Source: Aeromicrobium sp. Root472D3
Lineage (GTDB): Bacteria; Actinomycetota; Actinomycetes; Propionibacteriales; Nocardioidaceae
DNA length: 34,423 nucleotides
Assembly (NCBI RefSeq): GCF_001426485.1
Contig: NZ_LMET01000001.1
Location: 2,273,311 to 2,307,733 of the forward strand
Reading direction: 5' to 3'
The notes beneath the pieces are model-generated. The model was not told the origin of the DNA and ran no database searches. It saw nothing but the letters and a program-made list of their open reading frames with translations. The translations under genes were made by a program, and so were the position numbers. This document shows positions 1-12,697 of this stretch, piece by piece (positions within the stretch are counted from its first letter, which is position 1; the number at the start of each line of letters is the position of its first letter).

Positions 1-3435
<3,435 letters not shown>

Positions 3436-3444
3436 GCTCGGCGC

Positions 3445-4134
3445 ATGCGTTCTCGTCTTCTCGCCGCCACGGCGACCACCGTACTGATCACCACGCTGGC
3501 CGCCTGCGGAGGTTCTGACGGCGGAGGCTCCGACGGAGCGTCGGCCGCGGATCCCGCCGCCACGTCGCAGGCCCCGTCGGCGACCGACAGCCCGGGTGCC
3601 GCCGCCGACGGCACCTGCACGTACACCGAGACCGACGAGCCGGGCAAGAAGGCCACGCTCCCGCCGGCGACCCCGACGAGCCTCGACGAGGTCACGATCA
3701 CGACCAACCGCGGCGTCATCAAGGCGTCGCTCACGCCCGACTCGGCCCCCTGCACCGTCAGCAGCTTCGCGTCGCTGGCCCAGCAGGGGTACTTCGACGG
3801 CACCAAGTGCCACCGCCTCGTGCCCGGGTTCGTGCTGCAGTGCGGCGATCCCTCCGCGACCGGTCAGGGCGGTCCGGGGTACGCGTTCCCCGACGAGCTG
3901 ACCGGCCAGGAGACCTACCCGGCCGGCACCCTCGCGATGGCCAACGCCGGCCCCGACACCAACGGCTCGCAGTTCTTCATCGTCCTGGCGGACGCCGACC
4001 TGCCGCCCAGCTACACCGTGTTCGGCACGGTCGACGCGGCCGGTCTGAAGGTCGCCCAGCAGATCGAGGCCGACGGCGTGGGCGCCGACGGCACGGCTCC
4101 CGCCCAGGACGTCATCCTCGAGTCGGTCAGCTGA
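3445..4134 (+). CDS. Secreted cyclophilin-type peptidyl-prolyl isomerase, lipoprotein
   Basis: Isomerises Xaa-Pro bonds, probably assisting folding of proteins outside the membrane. The 229-residue product starts with a lipoprotein signal: basic residues, a hydrophobic stretch, and lipobox LAAC with Cys21 as the lipidated residue. A Ser/Ala/Asp-rich linker of about 30 residues follows. The cyclophilin domain (about 70-228) shows [15 protein letters not shown], the counterpart of the F-H-R-x-x-x-x-F catalytic segment, and [13 protein letters not shown] residues (here [10 protein letters not shown]). No ribosome binding site is obvious and a -10-like hexamer lies six bases upstream, so a leaderless mRNA is likely. 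It is separate in function from the arg genes. Confidence 0.9.
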   Translation: MRSRLLAATATTVLITTLAACGGSDGGGSDGASAADPAATSQAPSATDSPGAAADGTCTYTETDEPGKKATLPPATPTSLDEVTITTNRGVIKASLTPDSAPCTVSSFASLAQQGYFDGTKCHRLVPGFVLQCGDPSATGQGGPGYAFPDELTGQETYPAGTLAMANAGPDTNGSQFFIVLADADLPPSYTVFGTVDAAGLKVAQQIEADGVGADGTAPAQDVILESVS

Positions 4135-4138
4135 CACC

Positions 4139-4744
4139 GTGCACGACGCGAGCCCGGACGGCGTCGTCGCCCGGGCCCGCGGCCTCCTCGGGCGCACCCT
4201 GCACGGCCACGGCGCGACCGTGCGCATCACGGAGGTCGAGGCCTACGGCGGCGTCGACGACCCCGCGTCGCACGCGTTCACGCGCACCCCGCGCAGCGAG
4301 ATCATGTACGGACCACCGTGGCGGCTGTACGTCTACCGGTCGTACGGGATGCACTTCTGCGCCAACGTCGTGACGGGGCCGACCGAGATCGCGGCGGCCG
4401 TGCTGGTGCGGGCCGGCGAGGTCGTCGACGGGCTGGACGTCGCACGGTCGCGCCGACCCGGGGTCGCGGACGTCGCCCTGGCCCGGGGCCCCGGCAACCT
4501 CGCCCGCGCCCTGGGCCTGACCCTCGACGACCTGGGCACCGAGCTGCTGACCGGCGGGGGAGTGCGGCTCGGGCCCGAGCCCGACGTGACGCCGGAGGTC
4601 ATGACGGGCCCGCGCGTGGGCGTCTCCAAGGCCGCGGACGTCCCGTGGCGCCTCTGGGTCACAGGCGACCCGACGGTCTCGGCGCACCGCCGCAGCCCCC
4701 GAGCGGTGCGGCAGCCACCTGTCACGCCCCAGGGCGGTGCCTGA
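4139..4744 (+). CDS. 3-methyladenine DNA glycosylase (AAG/MPG family)
   Basis: Excises alkylated purines such as 3-methyladenine from DNA, starting base excision repair. It is 201 residues, the usual bacterial size. The catalytic glutamate is in [10 protein letters not shown] (about residue 32), followed by DPASHAF and the conserved [19 protein letters not shown] block, which includes the DNA-intercalating tyrosine region. The C-terminal [11 protein letters not shown] and PWRLW segments are typical. The GTG start is 4 bases after the cyclophilin stop with no clear Shine-Dalgarno, suggesting coupling. Downstream it faces the response regulator on the other strand. In other actinobacteria an mpg gene near argH is common, often with tyrS, which is absent here. 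Confidence 0.92.
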   Translation: MHDASPDGVVARARGLLGRTLHGHGATVRITEVEAYGGVDDPASHAFTRTPRSEIMYGPPWRLYVYRSYGMHFCANVVTGPTEIAAAVLVRAGEVVDGLDVARSRRPGVADVALARGPGNLARALGLTLDDLGTELLTGGGVRLGPEPDVTPEVMTGPRVGVSKAADVPWRLWVTGDPTVSAHRRSPRAVRQPPVTPQGGA

Positions 4745-4802
4745 GCCACGCATCATCGGTCCCGACAGGTGGCCCCGACACCGACACCGGCGGCAGGGCG
4801 AG

Positions 4803-5465
4803 TCAGCGGACCGAGCGGTAGCGACGCTCGGGGCGCCCGGCGTTGCCGTAGTTGAGGCGGACGACCGCCGTCCCCTGGTCGACGAAGTGCTCGAGGTAGC
4901 GCCGGGCACTGACGCGTGACAGCCCGACGAGCTCGCCGCAGTCGGCCGCCGACAGCTCGTCGCCGCGGGCCAGCGCCTCGGCCACGAGCTGCGCCGACTC
5001 CGGGCTGAGCCCCTTCGGCAACGCCGTCACGGCCGCCGGAGGCGTGCCGAACGCGCGGTCGATCGCCGCCTGGTCGGGCGCGCCCGACGCGAGGGTCTCG
5101 AGCGACTCGCGCACCCGCTGCATGCGCGACGCGAAGTCGACGTGCTCGAACGGCTTGACGAGGTACTGCAGCGCACCGCCGTGCAGGGCCGACCGGACGG
5201 CCTCGGCGTCCCGCTCGGCCGTCACCATCACGACGCCGACCGTGCTGCCGTCCGCCCTGAGCCGCTGCAGCACGTCGAGGCCGCTCATGTCGGGCAGGTG
5301 CACGTCGAGCAGCAGCAGGTCGGGGGACAGGTCGGCGTGCAGCTGGAGCGCCTCGGCGCCGGTGCGGGCCGTGCCGACGACCTCGAAGCCGGGGGTGCGC
5401 TCGACGAACCGGCCGTGGATGCTCGCGACCATGAAGTCGTCGTCGACGACCAGCACGCGGATCAT
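4803..5465 (-). CDS. CitB/DcuR-family two-component response regulator
   Basis: Receives phosphate from the adjacent sensor kinase and controls transcription, most likely of the divergent tricarboxylate transporter operon. The 220-residue protein has a receiver domain (1-120) with acidic pocket D8-D9-D10, phosphoacceptor D54 in LLLLDVHLPD, and the switch lysine in LVKPFEH. The C-terminal part (about 150-220) contains LSAADCGELVGLSRVSARRY, a helix-turn-helix of the type found in citrate/malate regulators (CitB, DctR, MalR). It overlaps the kinase stop by 4 bases. The ligand cannot be read from the sequence; a carboxylate is inferred from kinase family and neighbours. Confidence 0.9.
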   Translation of the reverse strand: MIRVLVVDDDFMVASIHGRFVERTPGFEVVGTARTGAEALQLHADLSPDLLLLDVHLPDMSGLDVLQRLRADGSTVGVVMVTAERDAEAVRSALHGGALQYLVKPFEHVDFASRMQRVRESLETLASGAPDQAAIDRAFGTPPAAVTALPKGLSPESAQLVAEALARGDELSAADCGELVGLSRVSARRYLEHFVDQGTAVVRLNYGNAGRPERRYRSVR

Positions 5466-7066
5466 GCGGGCTCCTTCGGCAGACGGATGGTGAACACGGC
5501 ACCGCGGCCGACGCCGTCACCGTCGTCGCCGGCACCGACCGTCACGCTACCTCCCCGCTGCGTGCAGATGAGCCGCACGAGCGGCAGCCCGATGCCCCGC
5601 CCGCCGGGGACGTCCGGCTTGGTCGAGAAGCCGCGCGCGAAGATCGTGTCGCGCAGCTCGGCCGGCACGCCCGGTCCGTCGTCGCGCACGCACAGGACGA
5701 TGTCGTCGGCGTCCTCCGACAGCTCGACGACCACGGCGGGCGCGGGTCCGCCCTTGCAGGCGTCGACCGCGTTGTCGACGAGGTTGCCGATGATCGTGGT
5801 CAGGTCGGCCGACGTGTGGGGCGACAGCGCCTCGAGGGCCGAGTCGTCGGTCAGCGTCAACGTCACGCCCGCCTCGGCCGCGACGCTCGACTTGGCGATC
5901 AGCAGGGCCGCGACGGCCGGGTCGGACACGCGCCGCGTCACGGCGTCGGAGATCGCGGCCCGGCGTCGCGTCAGCACGCCGACCAGCGACGTCACCTCGT
6001 CGTACTCACCGAGCTGGACGAGCCCCGAGATCGTGTGCAGCTGGTTGGCGAACTCGTGGGTCTGCGCCCGCAGGGTGTCGGTGATCGACAGGTTCGAGCT
6101 GAGCTGGCCCTGCATCGACACCAGGTCGGTGCGGTCGCGCATCGTGGTGACGGCACCGATGCCCTGACCGCGGCTCGAGGCCGACCGCTGGTTGAACACC
6201 ACGACGCGCTCACCCACCAGCACCACGGCGTCCTGGCTGTCGGCCCCGGGGGTCAGCAGCTCGACGACGGGCTGGTCGAGCCCCAGCGAGTCGAGGCGGC
6301 GCCCCACGACGTCCGTGCCAAGGCCCAGCAGCGAGCGGGCGCTGTCGTTGATCATCGTGATCCGCTCGTCGGTGCCGACGGCGACGACGCCCTCGCGGAT
6401 GCTGTGCAGCAGCGCCTCGCGGTGGTCGGCCAGCGTCGCGAACTCGCGCGGCTCGAGACCACGGGTGCGCCGCCGGACGAGCCGGGCCAGCAGCCACGAC
6501 CCCGCGATGCCCAGGCCGGCGCCCGCGCCGAGGTACAGCACCAGCTCGTCGGCGGCGTTCGTCAGGCGCGTCCAGAACGACGGGAACTGCTCCTCCGCCA
6601 CGGCCAGCCCCACGAGCGTGCCGGAGTCGTCGATGATCGGCGCGTGCGCCGCGACGAAGCGGTGGCCGCGCGTCTCGACGGTGCCGACCCAGGCGCGTCC
6701 CTCACGGACGCGCGAGTCGCCGAGCTCGGCGCGGGCGCCGACGAGCCGGGGGTCGGACGACGACAGCACCCGGCCCGCCGGATCGGCGATCGTGATCTCG
6801 GTGGCCCCCGACAGGCCCACGGCCCGGTCGATCGCGGGGGCGAGCGACGTCGCCGGCACGGGCCCCCGGATCTGGGCGCGGACGACCGACAGGTTAGCGA
6901 GGTACTCCGACACCGAGCGCATCTGCGCACCGCGCTCGGACGCGAACGAGGCGTTCGACTGCTGCACCGAGATCGCGCCGACGATCGCGAGGACGAAGGC
7001 GACGACGACGAGCTGCAGGACGAGGAACTGTCCCGCGAGCGTCAGGCGCCTGCGCTGTGACCACAA
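5462..7066 (-). CDS. CitA/DcuS-family sensor histidine kinase
   Basis: Membrane sensor for an external carboxylate (inferred) that phosphorylates the regulator at 4803-5465. Read from TTG 7066 it has 534 residues: TM1 about 11-33, an extracytoplasmic PAS/Cache-like sensor about 35-165, TM2 about 170-193, a cytoplasmic PAS about 210-310, then the CitA/DcuS-type phosphoacceptor segment QTHEFANQLHTI with H337, and a HATPase domain with NLVDNAVDA, DDGPGV and GRGIGL. I chose TTG 7066 because a perfect AAAGGAGG (7076-7083, minus strand) precedes it by 9 bases. The frame stays open to 7285, but that extension would run through the divergent promoter and into tctC. Confidence 0.9.
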   Translation of the reverse strand: MWSQRRRLTLAGQFLVLQLVVVAFVLAIVGAISVQQSNASFASERGAQMRSVSEYLANLSVVRAQIRGPVPATSLAPAIDRAVGLSGATEITIADPAGRVLSSSDPRLVGARAELGDSRVREGRAWVGTVETRGHRFVAAHAPIIDDSGTLVGLAVAEEQFPSFWTRLTNAADELVLYLGAGAGLGIAGSWLLARLVRRRTRGLEPREFATLADHREALLHSIREGVVAVGTDERITMINDSARSLLGLGTDVVGRRLDSLGLDQPVVELLTPGADSQDAVVLVGERVVVFNQRSASSRGQGIGAVTTMRDRTDLVSMQGQLSSNLSITDTLRAQTHEFANQLHTISGLVQLGEYDEVTSLVGVLTRRRAAISDAVTRRVSDPAVAALLIAKSSVAAEAGVTLTLTDDSALEALSPHTSADLTTIIGNLVDNAVDACKGGPAPAVVVELSEDADDIVLCVRDDGPGVPAELRDTIFARGFSTKPDVPGGRGIGLPLVRLICTQRGGSVTVGAGDDGDGVGRGAVFTIRLPKEPA

Positions 7067-7096
7067 CGTCCACAACCTCCTTTGGTTCCGCAATGG

Positions 7097-7137
7097 TGAC
7101 CCACACCACAGGGGCGGGTCATGATCGGGGTCGATCA
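7097..7137. promoter_or_regulatory. Candidate operator dyads in the kinase/tctC divergent region
   Basis: Two inverted repeats lie in the only gap between the sensor kinase and tctC: TGACCC (7097-7102) with GGGTCA (7116-7121), and TGATC (7122-7126) with GATCA (7133-7137). They adjoin without a gap. They are good candidates for binding by the adjacent response regulator. Function is inferred from position only. Confidence 0.4.
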
Positions 7138-7148
7138 CAGGAGGTCCC

Positions 7149-8141
7149 ATGACGCCGACCAGGCGATCACACCGGTTGACGGCGACAGTATTCCTCGTCG
7201 CCGCCGCGCTGCTGCTGTCCGCATGCGGAGTCACGCGCGGAGGCGAGGGCGAGGCGAACCGCCGGCTCAGCATGTACATCCCCAACAGCCCCGGCGGCGG
7301 CTACGACCTGACGGGACGCGCGGCGGCGCGCGTGCTCGAGGACGCCGAGCTGTCGGGTCGGTTCGAGGTCACCAACGTCATCGGCGCCGGCGGCACCGTG
7401 GCGATGCAGCGCCTGCTCAACGAGGAGGGCGTCGACGACCTCGTGATGTCGATGGGGCTCGGCGTCGTCGGCGCGACCTACACCAACGACTCGAAGGCCC
7501 GCGTCTCGCAGGCGACGCCGATCGCCCGCCTGATCGAGGACCAGGAGGCGCTCATCGTCCCGAAGGACTCGCCGTTCCAGACGGTGCAGGACCTCGTCGA
7601 CGCGTGGAAGGCCGATCCGAGCAGCGTCACGATCGGCGGCGGCTCGTCGCCCGGCGGACCCGACTTCCTGTTCCCGATGCAGCTGGCCAAGACCGTCGGG
7701 ATCGATCCCAAGCAGGTCAAGTACATCGTGTACGACGGCGGCGGACCGCTCACCAGCGCGCTGCTCGGCAAGAAGATCGACGTCGGCGCCTCCGGACCCA
7801 GCGAGTTCGAGGGACAGCTCGAGGACGGCTCGCTGCGCGTCCTCGCGGTCTCGGGCGAGGAGCGCCTCGAGACCGTCGACGCGCCGACCCTCAAGGAGTC
7901 CGGCATCGACATGACGTTCGTCAACTGGCGCGGCATCCTCGCCCCGCCCGGCATCTCGGACGAGTCGCGCGAGCGCCTCGTGGCGATGTTCACCGAGATG
8001 CACAAGACGAAGGGCTGGCAGGACGCGATCAAGCGCAACGGCTGGATCGACTCGTTCGCCACCGGCGAGGAGTTCGAGACCTTCCTGCTCGAGCAGGACA
8101 AGCGGGTCGAGACGACCCTGAAGGAGCTGGGGCTGGCATGA
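7149..8141 (+). CDS. tctC: Tripartite tricarboxylate transporter substrate-binding lipoprotein (TctC/Bug family)
   Basis: Extracytoplasmic solute receptor of a TTT transporter, delivering a carboxylate to the TctA/TctB membrane part. The 330-residue product has a lipoprotein signal with lipobox LLSAC and Cys26. The mature part shows Bug-family features: YIPNSPGGGYDLTGRAAAR near the start, VINVIGAGG-like ligand loop (here VTNVIGAGGT), and the GGGSSPGGPDFL region. An AGGAGG 5 bases before ATG 7149 fixes the start. The stop overlaps tctB by 4 bases. The exact ligand (citrate or another tricarboxylate or dicarboxylate) cannot be decided from sequence. Confidence 0.93.
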   Translation: MTPTRRSHRLTATVFLVAAALLLSACGVTRGGEGEANRRLSMYIPNSPGGGYDLTGRAAARVLEDAELSGRFEVTNVIGAGGTVAMQRLLNEEGVDDLVMSMGLGVVGATYTNDSKARVSQATPIARLIEDQEALIVPKDSPFQTVQDLVDAWKADPSSVTIGGGSSPGGPDFLFPMQLAKTVGIDPKQVKYIVYDGGGPLTSALLGKKIDVGASGPSEFEGQLEDGSLRVLAVSGEERLETVDAPTLKESGIDMTFVNWRGILAPPGISDESRERLVAMFTEMHKTKGWQDAIKRNGWIDSFATGEEFETFLLEQDKRVETTLKELGLA

Positions 8142-8659
8142 GCACCGTCGAGAAGCACGAGACCCCCGGGCGCACGCGGCTCGTCGACAAGGCCCAGTAC
8201 GGGCTCGCCGCGTTCCTCGCGGTCGTCGGCGCCTACGTGGTCTACGACGCGACGACGCTGAGCGACGGCTTCGCCGACCAGCCCGTCCAGCCGTACGCCT
8301 TCCCTTACGTCGTCGGCACGGTGCTGGTCGTGCTCGCGGCCCTGCTCGCGATCGCGACGGCGCGCGGTGACGTCCCGGCGGCCGAGGAGGGCGAGGACGT
8401 CGACCTGACGCAGCCCAGCGACTGGGCGACCGTCGCGAAGCTCGTCGTGGTGTTCCTGGCCAACATCCTGCTGGTCGACTGGCTCGGCTGGGCGATCACC
8501 GGCGCGATGCTGTTCGTCGGCACCGCCTACGTGCTCGGCAGCCGCACCCTGATCCGCGACGTCGCGGTGGGCGTGGCCCTGTCGGTCGGCACCTGGTACG
8601 GCTTCTACTCGGGCCTGGGTCTCGCGATCCCGGCCGGCATCCTGGACGGGATCCTCTGA
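8138..8659 (+). CDS. tctB: Tripartite tricarboxylate transporter small membrane subunit (TctB)
   Basis: Small integral membrane subunit of the TTT transporter. It has 173 residues and about four membrane segments: roughly 20-40, 55-75, 100-120 and 135-165, with an acidic loop (EEGEDVDL) between the second and third. This matches TctB topology; sequence conservation in this family is low, so the call rests on topology, size and position between tctC and tctA. ATG 8138 overlaps tctC by 4 bases and its stop overlaps the tctA start by 1 base (TGATG), so the three subunits are translationally coupled. Confidence 0.9.
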   Translation: MSTVEKHETPGRTRLVDKAQYGLAAFLAVVGAYVVYDATTLSDGFADQPVQPYAFPYVVGTVLVVLAALLAIATARGDVPAAEEGEDVDLTQPSDWATVAKLVVVFLANILLVDWLGWAITGAMLFVGTAYVLGSRTLIRDVAVGVALSVGTWYGFYSGLGLAIPAGILDGIL

Positions 8660-10173
8660 TGGACTCACTCAACCTGTTGATGGACGGCTTCGCCCAGGCG
8701 CTGACGGTCCAGAACCTCTTCTACGCCGTGGTCGGCGTGTTCCTCGGCACCGCCGTCGGCGTGCTGCCGGGCATCGGGCCGGCCATGACGCTGGCCCTGC
8801 TGCTGCCCATCACGTACAGCGTCGGTCCCGACAGCGCGCTCATCATGTTCGCCGGCATCTACTACGGCGGCATGTACGGCGGCTCGACCACCTCGATCCT
8901 GCTGAACACGCCGGGGGAGTCGTCGTCGGTCGTGACGGCCATCGAGGGCAACAAGATGGCCAAGAAGGGGCGGGCGGCGCAGGCCCTCGCCACCGCGGCG
9001 ATCGGCTCGTTCGTCGCCGGCACGATCGGCACGCTGCTGCTGGTGCTGTTCGCGCCCTCCGTGGCCGGCCAGGTCGTCAAGCTCGGCAACCCGTCGAACT
9101 TCGCCCTGATCCTGCTGGCGCTGTTCGCCGTCACCGCGGTGCTCGGCACCTCGCGGCTGCGCGGCTTCATCGCGCTGTTCCTCGGCCTGGCGATCGGCCT
9201 GGTCGGCGGCCAGACCGGCCAGGCCCGCCTGACGTTCGGCAACCCGCTGCTGGCCGACGGCATCGACATCGTCGTCGTCGCGGTCGCGATCTTCGCGATC
9301 GGCGAGGCCCTGTGGGTCGCGGCGCACCTGCGTCGTCGCCCGCTCGACATCATCCCGGTCGGCCAGCCCTGGATGAGCCGTGAGGACTGGGGACGCTCGT
9401 GGAAGCCGTGGCTGCGCGGCACGGCGTTCGGCTTCCCGTTCGGCGCCCTTCCGGCCGGTGGCGCCGAGATCCCGACGTTCCTGTCGTACGTCACCGAGCG
9501 CAAGCTCGCCAAGCACCCCGAGGAGTTCGGCAAGGGCGCGATCGAGGGCGTCGCGGGTCCCGAGGCGGCCAACAACGCCTCGGCCGCCGGCACGCTCGTG
9601 CCGCTCCTGGCGATCGGCCTGCCGACGACCGCGACGGCCGCGATCATGCTGCTGGCGATCCAGAGCTACGGCATCGAGACCGGCCCGCAGCTGTTCGACA
9701 CCGAGCCGGACCTCGTCTGGGCCCTGCTCGCGAGCCTGTTCATCGGCAACACGCTGCTGCTCCTGCTCAACCTGCCCTTGGCGCCGCTGTGGGCCAAGCT
9801 GCTGCAGATCCCGCGTCCGTACCTCTACGCGGGCATCCTGTTCTTCGCCTCGCTCGGCGCCTACAGCGTCAGCTTCCAGCCGTTCGACCTGGCGCTCCTG
9901 CTGGTCATCGGCCTGCTGGGGCTCGCGATGCGCCGCTTCGGCCTGCCGGTGCTGCCGCTCATCATCGGCGTGATCCTCGGGCCCAAGCTCGAGGAGCAGC
10001 TCACCACGTCGCTGCAGATCTCGTCGGGCGACGTCAGCACGCTGTGGAGCGAGCCCGTCGCCGTCATCGTGTACGCGTTCATCGCGCTGGCGCTGGTCGC
10101 CATCCTCGCCTCGGGGCTGCGCAAGCCCAAGCCCGAGGCACCCGTCGAGGAGAAGGAAGAGGTGTCGGCATGA
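8659..10173 (+). CDS. tctA: Tripartite tricarboxylate transporter large membrane subunit (TctA)
   Basis: Large permease subunit of the TTT transporter, which uses an ion gradient rather than ATP. It has 504 residues with about 11-12 membrane segments. Family signatures are clear: [17 protein letters not shown] near residue 35, [20 protein letters not shown] near residue 75, and the repeat-like [14 protein letters not shown] in the second half, consistent with the internal duplication of TctA. A charged C-terminal tail ([10 protein letters not shown]) ends the protein. It overlaps the stress-protein gene by 4 bases (ATGA). Confidence 0.95.
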   Translation: MDSLNLLMDGFAQALTVQNLFYAVVGVFLGTAVGVLPGIGPAMTLALLLPITYSVGPDSALIMFAGIYYGGMYGGSTTSILLNTPGESSSVVTAIEGNKMAKKGRAAQALATAAIGSFVAGTIGTLLLVLFAPSVAGQVVKLGNPSNFALILLALFAVTAVLGTSRLRGFIALFLGLAIGLVGGQTGQARLTFGNPLLADGIDIVVVAVAIFAIGEALWVAAHLRRRPLDIIPVGQPWMSREDWGRSWKPWLRGTAFGFPFGALPAGGAEIPTFLSYVTERKLAKHPEEFGKGAIEGVAGPEAANNASAAGTLVPLLAIGLPTTATAAIMLLAIQSYGIETGPQLFDTEPDLVWALLASLFIGNTLLLLLNLPLAPLWAKLLQIPRPYLYAGILFFASLGAYSVSFQPFDLALLLVIGLLGLAMRRFGLPVLPLIIGVILGPKLEEQLTTSLQISSGDVSTLWSEPVAVIVYAFIALALVAILASGLRKPKPEAPVEEKEEVSA

Positions 10174-10586
10174 CCGTAGTGGTGATGTACAGCCCGGACG
10201 AGTTCGGGCGGGTGGCGCTGTCGTACGGCGCCACGGAGGCGGCCCGCCGCGAGGAGCGGCTGGTCGTGGTCAACCCCACGAAGGGCGACGCGTACGTCGA
10301 CACCAAGTTCGCCGGCGACGACGAGCTGTCGTCGCTGCGGTCGATCCTCGACCGGCTCGACGTCGAGTCCGAGATCCTGCACGACGTCGTGCCCGACATC
10401 GCGGGCGCCGTGCTGCACGCGGCGTCGTCGACGGGGGCCTCGCTGATCGTGGTGGGCATCCGCCCGCGCACGCCGGTCGGCAAGCTGCTGCTCGGCAGCG
10501 TCGCGCAGCGGCTGATCCTCGACGCGGAGTGCCCCGTGCTGGCGGTCAAGCCGGACGGCTCGGAGAACCTGCTCGCCGGCACCTAG
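10170..10586 (+). CDS. Universal stress protein family (UspA domain)
   Basis: Single-domain UspA protein of 138 residues, cytoplasmic. The C-terminal ATP-binding signature G-x2-x-G-x9-GS is visible as [20 protein letters not shown], followed by ECPVLAVK, the usual last strand. It is the fourth gene of the tct operon with an ATGA overlap, so it is co-expressed with the transporter. Usp proteins encoded with transporters often act as regulatory or nucleotide-sensing partners; that role here is inference. The TAG stop is reused as the beginning of a TAGAGT hexamer for the next gene. Confidence 0.9.
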   Translation: MTVVVMYSPDEFGRVALSYGATEAARREERLVVVNPTKGDAYVDTKFAGDDELSSLRSILDRLDVESEILHDVVPDIAGAVLHAASSTGASLIVVGIRPRTPVGKLLLGSVAQRLILDAECPVLAVKPDGSENLLAGT

Positions 10587-10589
10587 AGT
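10584..10589 (+). promoter_or_regulatory. Candidate -10 element for a leaderless transcript
   Basis: TAGAGT fits TANNNT, begins with the stop codon of the stress-protein gene and ends exactly six bases before GTG 10596. The geometry is the same as at 3433-3438. It would give the spermidine-synthase-like gene its own promoter. Confidence 0.45.
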
Positions 10590-10595
10590 GTCGGG

Positions 10596-11417
10596 GTGAC
10601 CGAGCGCCTCCGCAGGATCGAGATCGTCGCCGACCGGGAGCGTCCGTCGGCCTTCACGCTGCGCATCGACGGCACCGAGCAGTCGTACGTCGACCTCGAC
10701 GACCCGACGCGCCTCGAGTTCGACTACGTGCAGCGGATGGCCGACGCGATCGACGGCCACGGCGTCGCGGGGGAGCCCCTGCGCTGCGTCCACGTGGGCG
10801 GCGCCGGCATGACGGTGCCGCGCTACGTGGCCGCGACGCGTCCGCGGTCGCCGCAGATCGTGCTGGAGCCCGACGAGGAGATCACGGCGCTGGTGCGCGA
10901 GCGCATCCCGCTGCCGCGCCAGAGCGGCATCAAGGTCAGGCCGCTCGACGGGCGGGCCGGCATCGCGGCGATGCGCGATGACTTCGCCGACGTCATCGTG
11001 CTCGACGCCTTCGACGGCGACCGGATCCCCGCCGACCTGACGACGGCCGAGTTCTTCGCCGACCTCGCACGCGTCGCGACGGCCGACGGGCTGGTGCTGC
11101 TCAACCTGGCCGACCGCGCGCCGTTCCCGTACCTGCGGCGCGCGGTGCGGGGCGTGTGCGACGCGTTCGCGCACGTCGTGATGTGCGCCGAGCCGGCCAC
11201 GCTCAAGGGGCGCCGCTTCGGCAACGTGCTGGTCATGGCGTCGGCGGCCCCGCTGCCCTGGGAGACGCTGGCCCGCAAGGCCGCGAGCTCGCCGTTCCCG
11301 TACCGCGTCCTGCCCTACCGCGAGGTGCTGACGACCTTCGCGGCGAAGACGCCCTTCACCGAGGCGGACGCCGAGCGGTCGCCGTCGCGCGGCGGCGACA
11401 CCAGCTACTTCTCCTGA
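10596..11417 (+). CDS. Spermidine synthase-like methyltransferase-fold protein
   Basis: A 273-residue Rossmann-fold protein of the spermidine synthase/SAM-dependent methyltransferase superfamily. Visible features are RLEFDYVQRM and RCVHVGGAGMTVPRYVA (motif I, SAM or decarboxylated-SAM binding), LEPDEEI (acidic end of strand 2), DVIVLDAFDG (motif around strand 4) and a conserved DLTTAEFF helix. True spermidine synthases carry an aspartate pair for the amine substrate that I cannot assign here, so substrate is unknown. Actinobacteria have many such paralogues of unknown function. No Shine-Dalgarno precedes the GTG; a -10-like hexamer lies six bases upstream. Confidence 0.8.
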   Translation: MTERLRRIEIVADRERPSAFTLRIDGTEQSYVDLDDPTRLEFDYVQRMADAIDGHGVAGEPLRCVHVGGAGMTVPRYVAATRPRSPQIVLEPDEEITALVRERIPLPRQSGIKVRPLDGRAGIAAMRDDFADVIVLDAFDGDRIPADLTTAEFFADLARVATADGLVLLNLADRAPFPYLRRAVRGVCDAFAHVVMCAEPATLKGRRFGNVLVMASAAPLPWETLARKAASSPFPYRVLPYREVLTTFAAKTPFTEADAERSPSRGGDTSYFS

Positions 11418-11434
11418 GCCCGTCCGGGCCGTGG

Positions 11435-12640
11435 TCAGGCGTCGAGAGCCTCGGCGAGCGCCGTGACGGCATGGTCGATCTCGTCCTTGGTGATGACGAG
11501 CGGGGGAGCGATGCGCAACGTGCGCTCGTGCGTCTCCTTGCACAGCACGCCACGGTCGCGCAGCGCCATCGAGACCTCGCGGCCGGTCTTGGCGAGCGGG
11601 TCGATGTCGACCCCGGCCCACAGGCCGCGACCGCGCACCGACGCGACGCCCTTGCCGACCAGCTCGTCGAGTCGGCCGTGCAGGTAGCGACCGAGCTCGA
11701 GCGAGCGGGTCTGGAACTCGCCGGTCTCGAGGAGCCCCACGACGGCGCGCCCCACGGCGCAGGCGACGGGGTAGCCGCCGAACGTCGAGCCGTGCTGGCC
11801 CGGCTTGAGGACGCCGAGCACGTCGGCACGCCCCACGACGGCCGAGACGGGGATGATGCCGCCGCCGAGGGCCTTGCCGAGCGTGTAGAGATCGGCCCGG
11901 ACGTCGTCGTGGTCGAGGGCGAACAGCTTGCCCGTGCGGGCCAGGCCCGACTGGATCTCGTCGGCGACCAGCAGGACGTTGTGCTCGTCGCACAGCCGCC
12001 GCACGCCGGGGAAGAAGCCGGACGGCGGGACGACGACGCCCGCCTCGCCCTGGATCGGCTCCATCAGGATCGCGGCCGTGTTCGGCGTGATGGCGGCCTC
12101 GATCGCGGCGAGGTCGCCGTAGGGCACCGTGACGAAGCCCGGCGTGAAGGGACCGTAGTTGTCGTGCGCCGCGGGATCGTCCGAGAACGACACGATCGTC
12201 GTGGTGCGGCCGTGGAAGTTGCCCGACGCGACGATGATCTCGGCGCGGTCGAACCCGACGCCCTTGACCTCGTAGGCCCACTTGCGGGCGACCTTGATGG
12301 CCGACTCGACGGCCTCGGCGCCGGTGTTCATCGTCAGGACGGTCTCGGTCTGCGTCAGCTCGGCCAGCTCGCGGCAGAACGCGCCGTACTGGTCGTTGTG
12401 GAAGGCGCGCGAGGTCAGCGTCAGCCGGTCGAGCTGCTCGCGTGCGGCGTCGATCAGGACGGGGTGGCGGTGACCGAAGTTGAGCGCCGAGTACCCCGAC
12501 AGGAAGTCGAGGTACCGGTTGCCCTCGACGTCGGTGACCCAGGCGCCCTCCGCCTCGGCGATGACGACGGGCAACGGGTGGTAGTTGTGGGCACCCCACT
12601 CCTCGTCGAGCTTGATGTAGGACGCGGTGTCGAGGGTCAT
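11435..12640 (-). CDS. rocD: Ornithine aminotransferase
   Basis: PLP enzyme that turns ornithine and 2-oxoglutarate into glutamate semialdehyde and glutamate, linking arginine breakdown to proline and glutamate. It has 401 residues, the normal length. NYHPLPVV near residue 20 is typical of ornithine aminotransferases. NTGAEAVESAIK, VADEIQSGLARTG and the Schiff-base lysine K256 in TLGKALGGG complete the class III signature. I chose ATG 12640 because homology starts there; the frame stays open to 12811 but lacks similarity. A TACCGT hexamer six bases upstream suggests leaderless transcription. It converges on the methyltransferase gene with a 17-base gap. Confidence 0.93.
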   Translation of the reverse strand: MTLDTASYIKLDEEWGAHNYHPLPVVIAEAEGAWVTDVEGNRYLDFLSGYSALNFGHRHPVLIDAAREQLDRLTLTSRAFHNDQYGAFCRELAELTQTETVLTMNTGAEAVESAIKVARKWAYEVKGVGFDRAEIIVASGNFHGRTTTIVSFSDDPAAHDNYGPFTPGFVTVPYGDLAAIEAAITPNTAAILMEPIQGEAGVVVPPSGFFPGVRRLCDEHNVLLVADEIQSGLARTGKLFALDHDDVRADLYTLGKALGGGIIPVSAVVGRADVLGVLKPGQHGSTFGGYPVACAVGRAVVGLLETGEFQTRSLELGRYLHGRLDELVGKGVASVRGRGLWAGVDIDPLAKTGREVSMALRDRGVLCKETHERTLRIAPPLVITKDEIDHAVTALAEALDA

Positions 12641-12646
12641 GGCACC

Positions 12647-12652
12647 ACGGTA
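12647..12652 (-). promoter_or_regulatory. Candidate -10 element for leaderless rocD
   Basis: On the minus strand TACCGT ends six bases before ATG 12640. It matches TANNNT and repeats the spacing seen at other leaderless candidates in the window. Confidence 0.45.
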
Positions 12653-12685
12653 GCCGCCGGGTGTTCCGCTGCGCGACGGGCCGGA

Positions 12686-12691
12686 TATCGT
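12686..12691 (+). promoter_or_regulatory. Candidate -10 element for the 12698 gene
   Basis: TATCGT matches TANNNT and ends six bases before GTG 12698. With the rocD element at 12647-12652 it forms a compact divergent promoter region of only 57 bases. Confidence 0.45.
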
Positions 12692-12697
12692 GGCCCG

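Noticed and set aside
4745..4802. Terminator between the glycosylase and response regulator genes
   Set aside because: Only 4-5 bp imperfect stems and no T-run.
7067..7285. N-terminal extension of the sensor kinase to 7285
   Set aside because: It would overlap the tctC signal peptide and the divergent promoter; a perfect AAAGGAGG supports TTG 7066.
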